DNA of 64,000 nt from Adiantum capillus-veneris (Eukaryota > Streptophyta > Polypodiopsida > Polypodiales > Pteridaceae): positions 153,489,092 to 153,553,091 of the forward strand of contig CM043943.1 in NCBI GenBank assembly GCA_014529385.2. The letters run 5' to 3'. Positions 36,940 through 48,350 of the stretch are shown one piece after another; the first letter of the stretch is position 1; every line of letters begins with the position of its first letter. The position numbers were made by a program, and so were the translations under genes. The notes under the pieces were generated by a model. It was not told where the DNA came from and made no database searches. It was given only the letters and a program-made list of their open reading frames with translations.

Positions 36940-38890
36940 ATCGCACAAGAGGGAATCAAATGATTTGCAGAGCAACATAATTTTAGCAACATGTACTTTG
37001 CAGGTATGAAATAACTCAACAAAGAGACCAACATGATAGAAATTTGCAAGTTTCACCATTTTAGTGGGTACAGAGTTTTGGAGAGACCTCTGAACATACC
37101 TATAGAGCTTGCTCCTCAATGCCTCACTCATTGTTGTGTCGGGAATAGGCCAATCCACGGAGTTCCACTTGGTTGGTAGTGAAACCTTCACCAACACTCC
37201 TCTCTGATTCCTTTGATTGAGTTGGTAGAAATGGTCATAGAATAAAATACCCTCGTCTGCAAGGATTTTGCTAGTTCGGCCCGCATATTGCAAGACCCAA
37301 TATGAGCATGGGTCACAAAGATGAGACCTATAATGAAATCCAGCGGCTCCCATTCCTCATGTGAGGAGGGATAAACATCTGTGAATGTAAGAGAATAGAA
37401 ATAAATACAAACATATGTATAACCTAATTAAATATCTGTAATAAGAGAAGAAAAAACCAGATTCACATTTGAAATGTAAGATAACCTTTATAGAGGAGTG
37501 CTAAATAATTAACTCATAGTTGCACCGTGGATTATTCACCATGGAGACATCACCACCATTAGCAATCACATCAGAGTGAGTGAAAACATGTTGAATAAAG
37601 ACTTCTTTCACAGTCTTCTTACCAACCTCGACTTAAAATCTAGAACTCTTCCTTTCCATGCAGAACGAAACATATTTGTTGCTTTTGAGCTTTTTCTCTG
37701 TCTTGGCTGCATAAGAACCCAAGAACCTTTTCTTATTCTCTACTCTTGCCACCTATTATCTATAGTGAGACAGTTTGAGATTGAGATAATGCTTATGCTA
37801 CTACATGGTCTTCTTGGCACACTAATGGTGAGGCTAGTTGGGGACAGTGTAGAGCAACCTCTAGAACTTCTTGGGCGGGTAGAAGACGAAGCGATAGGTA
37901 TAATGAAGGGAGAATGAGTTTTGAAAGCCTTTCATAAAGGTAGTGGATATCTTTTAATGAAGGGGCAAAGTTAGCTATCAATCAGTAGTCAGGTTTCAAT
38001 AACTTGACGGCTACTGACAGTGGGCCCTACTTTGTGAGACGAGGAAGTTACCTTACAAAAATGGGACAAATCTCAATATTTTAAAATGTTTTCTTTCATT
38101 TTTGTGTTATTTTCCATGCATTTCTATGTTATGTAAGGTTGCTGCTCATTGGTTGCGCCTTCTTTTCTCTCTCTTCAATAAGGACCTCCAAATGACCTCC
38201 AAAATTTCCTAATGGCTACGAGACTTGATGCAGGGTTAGCCCTAAACTAAAAGAACACCTCTACGACCTCCAATGCGGGTTTGGGTCAACCGGAAAAACC
38301 CTAACCTCTTCGGGCCGCACGACAAAGACTGATAAAAAAAGAATCATCAAAATGACACAAAAATTCAAGAGAAGATACATCTCAAGCATGTCCATAAGTC
38401 AAGTAAGTCTCTGTTCGAATCGACCATCAAAAAGTGGGTCAAAACATTGGGCAAGGCTTCAAGGCCACAAAGCGTCATTTGGGCCTCACGGTCGAGATAG
38501 GTGTCCGTTTGCCACCAAACTTCACAGGCTTCATTGACATATCATCAACAACCAACATGTAAGCTCAAATGTCAAGAAAAACTATAGTCGATAGTCTCCT
38601 CAACAAAAGACGCTATTTGAGCGATAAATTGCCAAAAGGGGCATTTGTGAGTCTAAAGGATTCATCATGGCCATAGGAGGATGCCTAGAGACATCCACAT
38701 GCAGGGGAATTAAAGATCAAGAAGAATCTTTAAGTTAACACGGCCACAATGGAGAAATCCCTTCTGAAGACTGAAATACCAATCAGGGAGTTTCAAAACT
38801 GATCACTTGACTTTTTAAAGTGAAAAACAGCTAGCAAGGCTTAAGGCACAATCACCAAACACCTCAAAACATCAATATCAGTTTTTATCC
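36940..38890. other. Interval with unrecognised open frames, no supported gene
   Basis: A minus-strand open stretch at 37353-36950 (GRTSKILADEGILFYDHFYQ, WNSVDWPIPDTTMSEALRSK) looks moderately protein-like but runs into the GA array. A plus-strand frame lies at 37576-37917. No domain is recognised in either. Confidence 0.3.
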
Positions 38891-38893
38891 TGA

Positions 38894-40615
38894 AGACTTC
38901 ATACGTGTATGAAGTCTCACAAAAAGTTTTTGCACAAGAAGCACTCACATGAATTCACAACATCATTCTGCATAGCCTCTAGATGGAACATACAAAATTT
39001 CATTCAATTTGGAGCTTTTACAGGCACCCAGAAACCAAAAAATGCACAGTCTCAGCCTAATTCCAATATTTGGATTTAGACTTATCAAAATGGCTCCAAA
39101 TCATGTAAAATTTTGTACACAGCATAAACCTAGCCCAAATATCATACGACTATGCTAAAAAATGCATCCTGTAAAAATAGACTTCATACGTGTATAAAGT
39201 CTAACTCTGCAATAAAGGAGTGCTGCTAACAAACTGATCATCCAAACTTGTAAAGTATATCACACCAAGTCTCTACACCAAATTTGGACCAAATTGGGAA
39301 TGTATTGGTCATTACTCACTTCATTTTCAAAAACAAAGTGTCATAACCAAATTTATGGCCTTAAGCTCAAGAACACTTACCCAATTTCATGTGTGCACCT
39401 ATCAAAGCCTTATAAACATCATGGACTATGTCTACAACAAGTTCGGGTCAAGAATTTTAAAGAAGACTTTATATGTGTATAAAGTCTACAAGTCTTAATA
39501 TGGCAGGCTAGCTGGGATTTAAAGCCTTAATCTCTTTGAACACATCATCATGAGCCCTCTAACACACATCAATCACAATTGGAGGTGATATGAACTTCAT
39601 TCATTTAGAAAAGCTAAACATGTGTAATGACATCCTTTGAAGACTTTTAACACAATTCACAAGCCCAAATTCATATCAGAATTCATGGACACTTTACAGA
39701 AGCCATACAGCACCAGCCTATGGAATTTCTAACTATTTTGCATCAGGAGTCTTTATATGCGTATAAAGTCTAAACTATGATGTAGAAGCCAAACCAAAAG
39801 CTTCTCAGCACTGGCTTGTGCACAATATTGCATATGATGCATACCTTCAATTTGGAAAAGTTTGGGCTAGATAATGACCACTTGAAGTACAAAAGCAAAA
39901 AGTTCCGCCTATGGAGTATTCTAGACCCCATCCAATTAGCCCACATGCATCCAAATGAGAAGATAATGGGAGTCCCAACCACCAAAGAAAGCTACAGAAG
40001 AAGCCTAAGCCAAGAAACTCAATGAAGATTTCATATGCGTATGAAGTCTCCTAATGATTAAATGACAGTCTAAGGAAAAACTCTCAACTCCAGGGATTTT
40101 ATCCCAACAATATTAACCCAAACCTCAAGTCCCATCAAATTTTGTGGCCATTTACCCATATTAACCCCAATATCGGAATCCCAGACTCCATGAGTGAAAT
40201 CTGGCTCCAGGCTCAGGAGGAGAATCCGAAATCCAATTCCACTATCACAGATGAGTATCACATGCTAATGCCTACTTACACTAAGGTCTGAGTCATTTGT
40301 AACACAGTAGACTTCATACGCGTATAAAATCTCACTGCTTGAAGATAAACCTGGAGATTAACCTTGACCAATCTAAGCCTCCACAACAAGATTATGAGTG
40401 CATCTACCCAATTTCATCCCATTTAAGCTTCATATACTCAAAACTAAGCCAAAATCCAGTTTCAAGCCCGCAAGGAGTTCTAGTGGTCACAGCTTGTCGA
40501 AACAACATCCAAATTGAAATCCAGACATATATTCATGAAGTACATGATGAGTGTTGTGCTTATGTGGAATATCACTATGTTTTGAGCACTTAGACATTAT
40601 ATGCGTATAATGTCT
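38894..40615. repeat. Palindrome array 2 (period ~284 bp, 7 units)
   Basis: 24-bp palindromes start at 38894, 39179, 39464, 39748, 40026, 40309 and 40592, with spacings 285, 285, 284, 278, 283 and 283. Arms follow AGACTTCATA...TATGAAGTCT. Variants change both arms together: TTTATA with TATAAA (39464) and ATTATA with TATAAT (40592). The four central bases vary (CGTG, TGTG, TGCG, CGCG). The ~260-bp spacers share almost nothing except a weak CAATTTGG-like block 75-95 bp after each palindrome. No protein-coding frame fits, because the period is not a multiple of three. Confidence 0.92.
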
Positions 40616-40759
40616 CACAACATCATTTAGCACCATAAAGAAATCATCATCATATGCACTGCACCCTTAGGCCCTAGTTAGCCTATTTTTCAATTTAAGA
40701 GTCATTTGGACAGATAGGAACTAAAAAAATGCGGGATTAACTAACTTAATCCTTTGAAA

Positions 40760-42720
40760 TGCCCGTAGCATCTATGGAGTCTAGTAAATCGCCAGCAAAG
40801 AAGAAGAGGATGTCTATAAAAGACATTATTGTGGCCAGTGAACCCTATACACTACCATAGGAGACACTCAAGCCAGCCAAGGCCTGGGTAGACGAGGCCA
40901 CATTAGAAAAAGAAGGAATTGCATTGTTTCAAGGAACTTCAGAGACCCACAAGGCAACACAGTGGATATCCCAATGAATCTATGGGAGATGTTAGAAATG
41001 AAAAATAGAGAAAAAAACCCTCCACCTTTTAGAAAGAGCGGACCTCCATAACTTTTACACTGCACCACCAGCCGGTGTGGATGTTTAGAGAGTATATGAG
41101 CTAGTCATCTCTATTCAAAAATTTGGCAAGGCAGTGATAACAGCTTTGGATGGCCAGAAGACAGAAACTATGATCACACCTCAAACCATACTAGATGCAC
41201 TTGGGCTCCACAATAGGGGAAGCTGAGTTCAAGAAAGAAGAGACGAGGTAAAGGTCTAAGCACAAAAGAAGTTTAGTTAGACATTCAAAGACCTGGTGGA
41301 CCCAAGGGCTGCAAAGATATGCAACTCTACAACCAATACTTCCATGTGTGTAGCAAGAGGCCACATAAATACACAACTCCTCCCCATGCAGTGGCAACAA
41401 CTATAACCTAGGCTTTGAAAAGCAACATACCCAAATAAGTGAACTACGCCCAATAAGTGTATGAGAAAGTGGTTGGCATGGGCATGAAAAAGCCCAAGTA
41501 CATTGGAGGAGGGGAAACCTTGACAAAGATTGCATATGAGGCAATCGGAGCCAGAGGACATTGGCCAAAGCCACCAACACAAAATGAGTGGTTCAAAATG
41601 AGACTTGATATTGAAGATGAGCTAGTAAAAGAAGTAGCTCCATCCATCACCACAAGGCTAAGAAGAAAGTTGGAAAATGTGCCTGAAGACGAGCTATGGA
41701 GCCACCAAGGAAGAAAGGAAAAGCAATATTGGCCAGGGAATCCAGACCCAAGGCCAAGGAAACACACAGGCAAAAAGTTGATCGGATTGAAAGATTGATA
41801 GAACATTTCAGAGCAGAAAGAGTATTAAAATGAGGAAAGAGATGATGAAGTGGAAAAGAGAAAGGTAGACCACGAGTCTCAACAAAGAGCTCCAAAAAGA
41901 CATTCACCACAGCCCGGAGTGCCAGGGATGGTTCAAGTCCTTCCAATGCCTCAATGGAGACCTTTGGCTAACCCATGCCAAGCACCACCTGCAGGAGTAT
42001 TAGTCAGTATGGGTTATTAACTGGTTGGTACAATCAATAGACCCACAACTAGAAACCTAGAGCAACAACTGAAGATGACATAAGATCCGCCTATCAAATA
42101 CTAGACAGAGTCAGGACGCGGTCTCTTACCATTGCTGAAGAGAACAACATGCTGCATACCAAGGATGACAACATGCAGATGGAACATGAGAACCTCTCAA
42201 ATCTGGTACATGATACCCACCTGAAGGACAGAGAAGCAGAGAAGGAGCTCAACACTCTTACTGAAACACTAAGGGAATCTGAGAGCAAAAGAGACACTCT
42301 CATGCTAGAGATGACTGAAGCCTCGAGAGTAATCAAGACTCTCCAAGAGCAAAAAAATAAGGTCTTGGATGAATTAGAAGCGGCAAAAGACGAAGTCCTA
42401 GAGCTGAAGAGGAAAAATTAGAGCTCCAGTACCTGACAATAAAGAGACTAAGGGCTACACCAAGGGCGATGAGGGCAAGTGCAGGGGAAGATGCCCAAGT
42501 TATACAAGCCTTGGAAGAACAAATCACGACCCTACATAAGGAATTGCGGCTAGAGCAAAGACAGTGGATGCATATGGCAGAAGGGTCTCTAGCCGTCGAA
42601 GAAAGAATGAGAGCCAAACATGAAGAACTTAACTACCCGTCTATGCCTGCACCCACAGAAGGAGAGAATATGTGTCTCTTATATGGTGAAAACCCTGAAG
42701 GGCACCATTAAGATCTTCAC
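40760..42720 (+). pseudogene. Decayed 3' ORF of the older LTR element, partly coiled coil
   Basis: Open stretches joined by stops: from about 40757 (MESSKSPAKKKRMSIKDIIV, then AKAWVDEATLEKEGIALFQG), an open frame 41457-41798 (NEWFKMRLDIEDELVKEVAP, WSHQGRKEKQYWPGNPDPRP), then 42149-42421 and 42469-42711. The last two have long heptad-like runs of Glu/Lys/Leu (KEKNTL-type, QALEEQITTLHKELRLEQRQ) suggesting a coiled coil. No retroviral enzyme motif is present. Position just before a polypurine tract suggests the extra ORF some plant gypsy elements carry at this place. Function unknown. Confidence 0.45.
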
Positions 42721-42879
42721 AGGCTCTCTAGACTTGACATGTGTCATGATCCGAAAAATCTGCAAAACCTTGTTGGCTTGCTTTGAAGTGTTCGTGCCTT
42801 CTAAAGCGACGGGTTCTACACTCCTATCAACCGGCGATAGTGTCATTACAATGACATATGATTTGTCAAAATAACCATC

Positions 42880-43094
42880 TCTAGAGGTTTTACATTTACC
42901 GTATAAGAGAATCATGTTTTTGCCTAGCTATCACATGCAATCTTTTGAAGAAGCTTTCTACACGGGGTCCTTTACATACAGTAGCAAGATATTCGGCCCA
43001 GCAGTCACTTTGGGGAATATCTGGTACGAATCATACCTCAAGCTGCTAAAACCACCAGGCTTCCACTGAAAGCAGAAGAGGATGACATGGATGC
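42880..43094. other. Non-coding stretch before the polypurine tract
   Basis: No open frame of note; it leads into the purine tract and 3' LTR of the older element. Confidence 0.5.
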
Positions 43095-43106
43095 AGAAAG
43101 GGGGAG
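43095..43106 (+). promoter_or_regulatory. Polypurine tract of the older LTR element
   Basis: AGAAAGGGGGAG directly precedes the LTR start TGTTGACGACGG. Orientation is plus. Confidence 0.8.
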
Positions 43107-43305
43107 TGTTGACGACGGAATACAAAAGAGGTTCCCAAATACATTGTACTATTATTTTTTGAAGCGGAATGATAACTTTGTAACATTTGAGCGGCCATTA
43201 GACTTTGTGGGAATGAGCCTCTCTAGAGGAATATATATAAGTCAATTTTTGTAACCCTAAACCCAACTTTTGAATTAATCAAATTCGGTTATCACTGTGC
43301 GTGGT

Positions 43306-43356
<51 letters not shown>

Positions 43357-43969
43357 TTTCTTCTCTTCCCTATGTGCACTACGGAAGTTCCATTTCTAAA
43401 GTGACACCACCATTGTGTTAGCAATGGCAAGGGATTCCATTCAACGCCAAGAGTGTGTGGTTCTGACTATGACGTGAAGTGAGTTCCTACGAGCTTTCGG
43501 GTGAGTTTTCTTGCAAACCAGGTGTCCTTTTGGTGAGTTTTTTGCACCTGTGGATTCATGGAAAGTAGGACTACACATTAGGATCATATGCCACAAAAAA
43601 TTGGTAACTTTTATTTTGTTGCCTATTTTTATACGTGATCATTGCAAGAGGTAGTTTGAGGTGGGTTATCAAGTCACAGTCCATTGGATATTGACCTCAT
43701 AGTAAGGAGAGCATATCTTGTGAGTTTTGTGACATTTCCAATGCATTTGACCTAGATTCGGATAGCATTAGCATCGTAGGTTGGATTGGTTTCACTAGTG
43801 CGTTCTTGGATTCGATTTCCTCGATTAGAGATTGTCTTAGAAGGTCGAGAAGTAGTTTTAAACCATCTTCTTGTTTCCATGTGCCGGTTAAGCTTCACCC
43901 TTGGTCGACATAGAGTTGTTGGTTTTGTTCTTGATATGCTAGCGTCTGATCGTGGAGTACCCGCCAACA
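43107..43969 (+). repeat. LTR copy B (3' LTR of the older element), 863 bp
   Basis: Starts TGTTG and ends CAACA. The TATA box is TATATATAAG at about 43232-43241, followed by a (GA)n at 43309-43353 and the region shared with copy A. The site corresponding to the chromovirus insertion reads CATTAGGATCATATGCC at 43570-43588, that is, the unoccupied target. No primer site follows, so this is a 3' LTR. Confidence 0.85.
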
Positions 43970-44319
43970 ACAAGTCAATTAAGGAATTTGGTAGATGGGA
44001 CCCAAAGGGACCTAGAACCAACACCTAGGATGATCAAAATTACAGACATAATGTCCCCTACACAAAATCAACCTCACAAAGACCATAGACCACTAGCCAT
44101 ACCTTGTATCATCCAAGAATAAAGTGACTTTAAGTCATTGGAAAGTGGCCGCACTCTCTTCTTGTTGGAGAGAATGTTTACACAGGAAGTACATGACCCT
44201 ATTGAAGAAATTGAGATTCCATCTTCCCCATGCTAGGGAACTGAAGCCCAAAAATTTGCATTAAATATTGCAAAATTGATGGATTTCATGGTTCAGAAGT
44301 TATAACCACCATCATGTCT

Positions 44320-46100
44320 AAACTATATGGAGACCCTGAGCTATTTCCATCTCTTTGAGTTTTCTTCAATGGAGAACTAAAAGCTCGGTTACCACAATTT
44401 TCACCGATAGATAGGTCTAATGAAGTGCCAATAGAGGAGGAACCCTTAGATTCACAACCCAAGTTGGATGAGAACTCTATTGTTGAAATTATTGTTAACA
44501 AGTTGGGACTGTACTTTGAAGGCAATGAATCCAATGCAACCCTACCTGTCATCACTACCAAAGGATTAATTGTGAAGGGAATCCTTGATGGGGGCACTGG
44601 GGTTAGCATTGCAACTAAAAATTGTTCGGAATCTATGGGGAGACCTCACCTTGGGACTACAAACATAGTGGTAAAGATGGCAATTGGGACCATCATTAAA
44701 CCTATTGGGATGCTAGAAGATCTCAAGATCAAGGTTCTTGGACACAAGGTAGTGCACACCTTCATTGTTATGGATTTTTCCAAACACACTATGTCATCTG
44801 AGATGATCTTAGGACATCCTTTCATGAGGGAAGAAAAAATGGTGCATGGCTGGTCTAAAAATTATGTCTACATACAATTCCAAGACTCTGTCATTTGAGT
44901 TGATCTGGTGACTGACAAGCACATCCTCTAGGAAATAGATTTATAATTGACCATCAATCTGACACCACAATTCACTCGACCCCATTGCAGTATTGCTACA
45001 CGTGTAAAAGGACACTGATGTTGGGAAAAATTCCCCTTATATGGATGTTCTACCTAGAATGGTTGGACTGGGACCACCTAGTGGCCACCATATACACTTA
45101 GGTAGATAGAGGGACAAATTGGGTAACACCTGAGGGGGAAGAAGTGCCACAACTTGTACCTTGAAATATGATAGGATCAATTCATATAGCTTATGATGAC
45201 CTACAAGAAGAAGACTTGGCTGACATTCAAACCAATAGGATCTCAGAAGACTATATCGCACAAAATTTGGAGCCAAAATTATCAATTGAAATTGTCTCTG
45301 AGGACAAAGAATCTGAGTTAAATATTGGTGCAAATGTGGGGACAAACCATTCAAGGCCTAGTGGTACCCTAGATGAAAAGCTATCCTGGAGAGGAGAAGA
45401 CACGAGTAGCAATTCATCTAGAGACTTTGCACTAGAGACTTTGTTTGAAAGGTGCAGATTGTATCGCATCTCATTAAACCCTTTCAAATGCCAATTTGGG
45501 TTAGACATGGAGTCATTATAGGACATATAGTGTCCAAGAATGGGATCTCCACAGATGACAGAAAAATTAAAACCATTTTCAATTTGCCACTACCTACAAA
45601 CTATGAAGGAGTTCAAACATTCATGGGCCATGTTGGTTATTATCGACGATTTATCTTAAACTTTGCCTAGCTAGTCCGTCCATTGTACAAGATTCTTATT
45701 GAGTTTCATTGGACTGTGGAGTGTGACCATGCTTATGAGTTACTAAAAAGAGCCTTGATAAGTGACCCAATCCTACGATTTCCTGATTGGAATGTAATTT
45801 TTCATGTGCATATCGATGCATTGAACTTTTCTATTGGGTGTATCTTACCTCAACTAGGAGAACATAAATTGGACTACCCCATTAGCTTTGCAAGTTGCCA
45901 ACTGAATGATGTTGAGAGGAACTACACCACTACAGAGTGAGAAGGTTTAGTTATGAATTATGCAGTAAAGAAATTTTGCTTTCACCTTCTTGCACCAACA
46001 AGTTTGTTTTTTATGTGGATCATCAAGCGTTTTTGTATCTAGTAAACAAACCATGTTCTACAGGCCCAAAAGTTAGGGGTGTCTAAATCCGACAATTTGA
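44320..46100 (+). pseudogene. Ty3/gypsy protease-RT-RNase H remnant
   Basis: 44425-44898 is a retropepsin-like domain: LDGGTGVSI as the active-site loop (DGG instead of D-S/T-G) and SSEMILGHPFMREEKMV as the closing ILG motif. 45440-45670 has the C-terminal RT block (GHIVSKNGISTDDRKIKTI, QTFMGHVGYYRRFI). 45683-45940 has RNase H (RFPDWNVIFHVHIDALNFSI) and continues in shifted frames with VDHQAFLYLVNKPCS to about 46080. The RT catalytic core is missing and several stops and frame changes occur. It belongs to the lineage with a DGG-type protease loop, close to Athila/Tat-like elements; that placement is tentative. Confidence 0.8.
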
Positions 46101-46559
46101 GAGAACTGTGAGAAAATGATCATAGTTTTGGACATAGTTTTGACTTTTCCCTAACCAAAGCACTTGAAAACACATTGGTCTAAGCCTTCTTACATCAAGC
46201 TATAGTTGTTAAGCCCAGAGATCATGTTCTCTTTAGAGTCAAACTCAGCTTATACAAGCTTCAGAATGATAGAGGAGCATCCGCCCACAATGGATCTTCC
46301 AAACTTGCAATTGATAGAGACCAAGTTTTTTGAGAGGATTTGGATGACAGATCATGAGAATGAAGGATTGTATAGGTACATTGACAATAGTGACGTCAAC
46401 CTGTATAGGTGCTCAGAGCCATACCCAAAAGAGCTGACAGATTACAATCTCTTATATGTCCATACACATGGAGTCGACTACCAATAGAAGTCTATAGTTG
46501 TTGACAAGTATGGATGAGAATACTGAGCTGTAGAAAGCACAAATCCATGTTAGACATAG
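46101..46559 (+). other. Short open frame between pol and gag debris
   Basis: 46206-46487 is open (TKFFERIWMTDHENEGLYRY) with no recognised domain. It may be a shifted remnant following RNase H or the start of the next element fragment. Confidence 0.3.
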
Positions 46560-48350
46560 GTGGATATTTGGTCAATGAAGGACCATATATACCTCCACAA
46601 AACACAAGGATTCCTACAAGAATTCCAAAAAAGGGAGCCACCTAGATTCCCTTCTAGAGCGATAACAAGAGATGAATTGATCAGAGAGATGGTAGACATG
46701 CCTCCTCAAGTGAATCTCCCCAATGGACCAATCTCGAAGAGAATGACTAATCCCTTTGAAGAATAACCTATGCATAGTGGAAGACATGAAGCAAGAGAAG
46801 GATTGGGAGAGTCTATGGTTAGACTTGTAGACAATCAACGAGTTAAACCATCCCAGATCCAAAAATGGGTAAACAAAAAATACGCTAGAGATAAAGATTT
46901 GAGGGATCACGTAACGGCTTTCAAAAGAGTAATTAGAGCAGAGGAAGTTTTAGATTTTGCGACACAGTTTACGGGATTTGGACTAAATCTGGTAGATGAC
47001 GTGGCTACATGGTTCAACTCAGTGGAAAGACACAATTTTGAGACTCTTAATGAGCTGTTTGAGGAATTTGTTGAAGAATTAGCACAGAAAGACATAGCTC
47101 ACAATACGATCTTGCAAATCCACAGATTCAAACAAAAAAAGGATGAATCAATATACAAAGTGGAATTACGACTCAAAAGATATGTCAAGTTCTATCCAAG
47201 AGAGAGACTTCCTATGCCAGCATGGTTAATGATGAAATTTATCCAGGGAATAAGACATGCGGGTCTTCAGAATGATCTGCTTATGATAAGGAGCATGATG
47301 TTGAATGAATTGATTAAAGAAGCTCTTTATTTGGTGGATAATTGTGAGAAATATAAAGAAAAGGATTGTAATAGTCAAGAGGATGACACATCCTCTCAAC
47401 ACAGTGATTCATAGATGATTGAGTCCATTGCAAAACAAGTGGCACCTATCAATCAAGAAAAGTTTATCAACAAAATGGTCAAGAGGTTGACTCCTCTTGT
47501 AAATTTCGATATGAGGGAGCTTAAATGGTGCAAAATTGAGAGAAAATGGACAAACCATACGAGAGAAGAGCAATAGCATGGAATATGCTAGGGAGAGGTA
47601 TGTACAGCATGTTCCAAGAGCACCTCCTCCAATTAGATACGTTACGGGGAATGCACTAGGTCTAGTAGGAGTTGCAAGACCACAACTTGTCTTAGGACAA
47701 TAACCTTCACTCCCAGGTGCTAGAATGCCTGCAGACATGAGATACATGCCGATGGTGGAAGCATCCAATAAACAATCATTAGTACCAACTACAATGTATT
47801 ATAGCAACCAAAGTGGGTACTCCCCTTCAAAGCGACAGAAGATGAGATAAACAAATGGAGTGGTGAGGCCGGTACAACCTCCACCTCTTGCGTTTCGACC
47901 TGAAGAAAGAAGGTACGAGATGGACGAAAGGACATTGCGGTTCATTGTGAATAGAGTCTTATCTAGGTCAAAGCCTGTTTACCGCCAGTAGGAATTTTCA
48001 AGAAGAAGCTCCTCAATAGAGACAGATTGTCACAAAAGCCATGACAACCACTTGGTCAAACAATGTCCTCAGATGGAGATCACACAAGTAAATTCCCATT
48101 GTCTTGATTGTGGTGTCATTCACTTGATCCCCGAATATCCAAAGAACCCAAACCGAGTCATAAAGATCACAACAAATGTCTCAGGAATCATTCAGCTACC
48201 AAGTAGCTCGAAAAATAAAAACGTTGTACTAGTTCAAGTAGTTACGAGAGTGCAAGCTCAAAAGGAAGCTGAGGACAACCCAAAAACAGAGAACACAAGA
48301 ACTGGCACGATTCCAAATACGAGTGAGCCAAATACCGATATAGAATCATT
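46560..48350 (+). pseudogene. Ty3/gypsy gag remnant, plus strand
   Basis: The best part is 46770-47414: a retrotransposon gag domain with HVTAFKRVIRAEEV, DDVATWFNSVERHNFETLNE and NTILQIHRFKQKKDESIYKV, then FIQGIRHAGLQNDL. Further on, at about 48090, is one degenerate zinc knuckle (CLDCGVIHLIPEYPKN, last Cys replaced by Tyr). Stops separate the pieces. Gag follows pol of the previous remnant, so the two are different insertions. Reading sense is lost at about 48330-48350, where a minus-strand gag copy takes over. Confidence 0.75.

Noticed and set aside
38894-40615. CRISPR-like array (palindromic repeats with unique spacers)
   Set aside because: Spacers are ~260 bp, the genome is a plant, no cas genes are present, and repeats vary between units. 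The resemblance is only visual.
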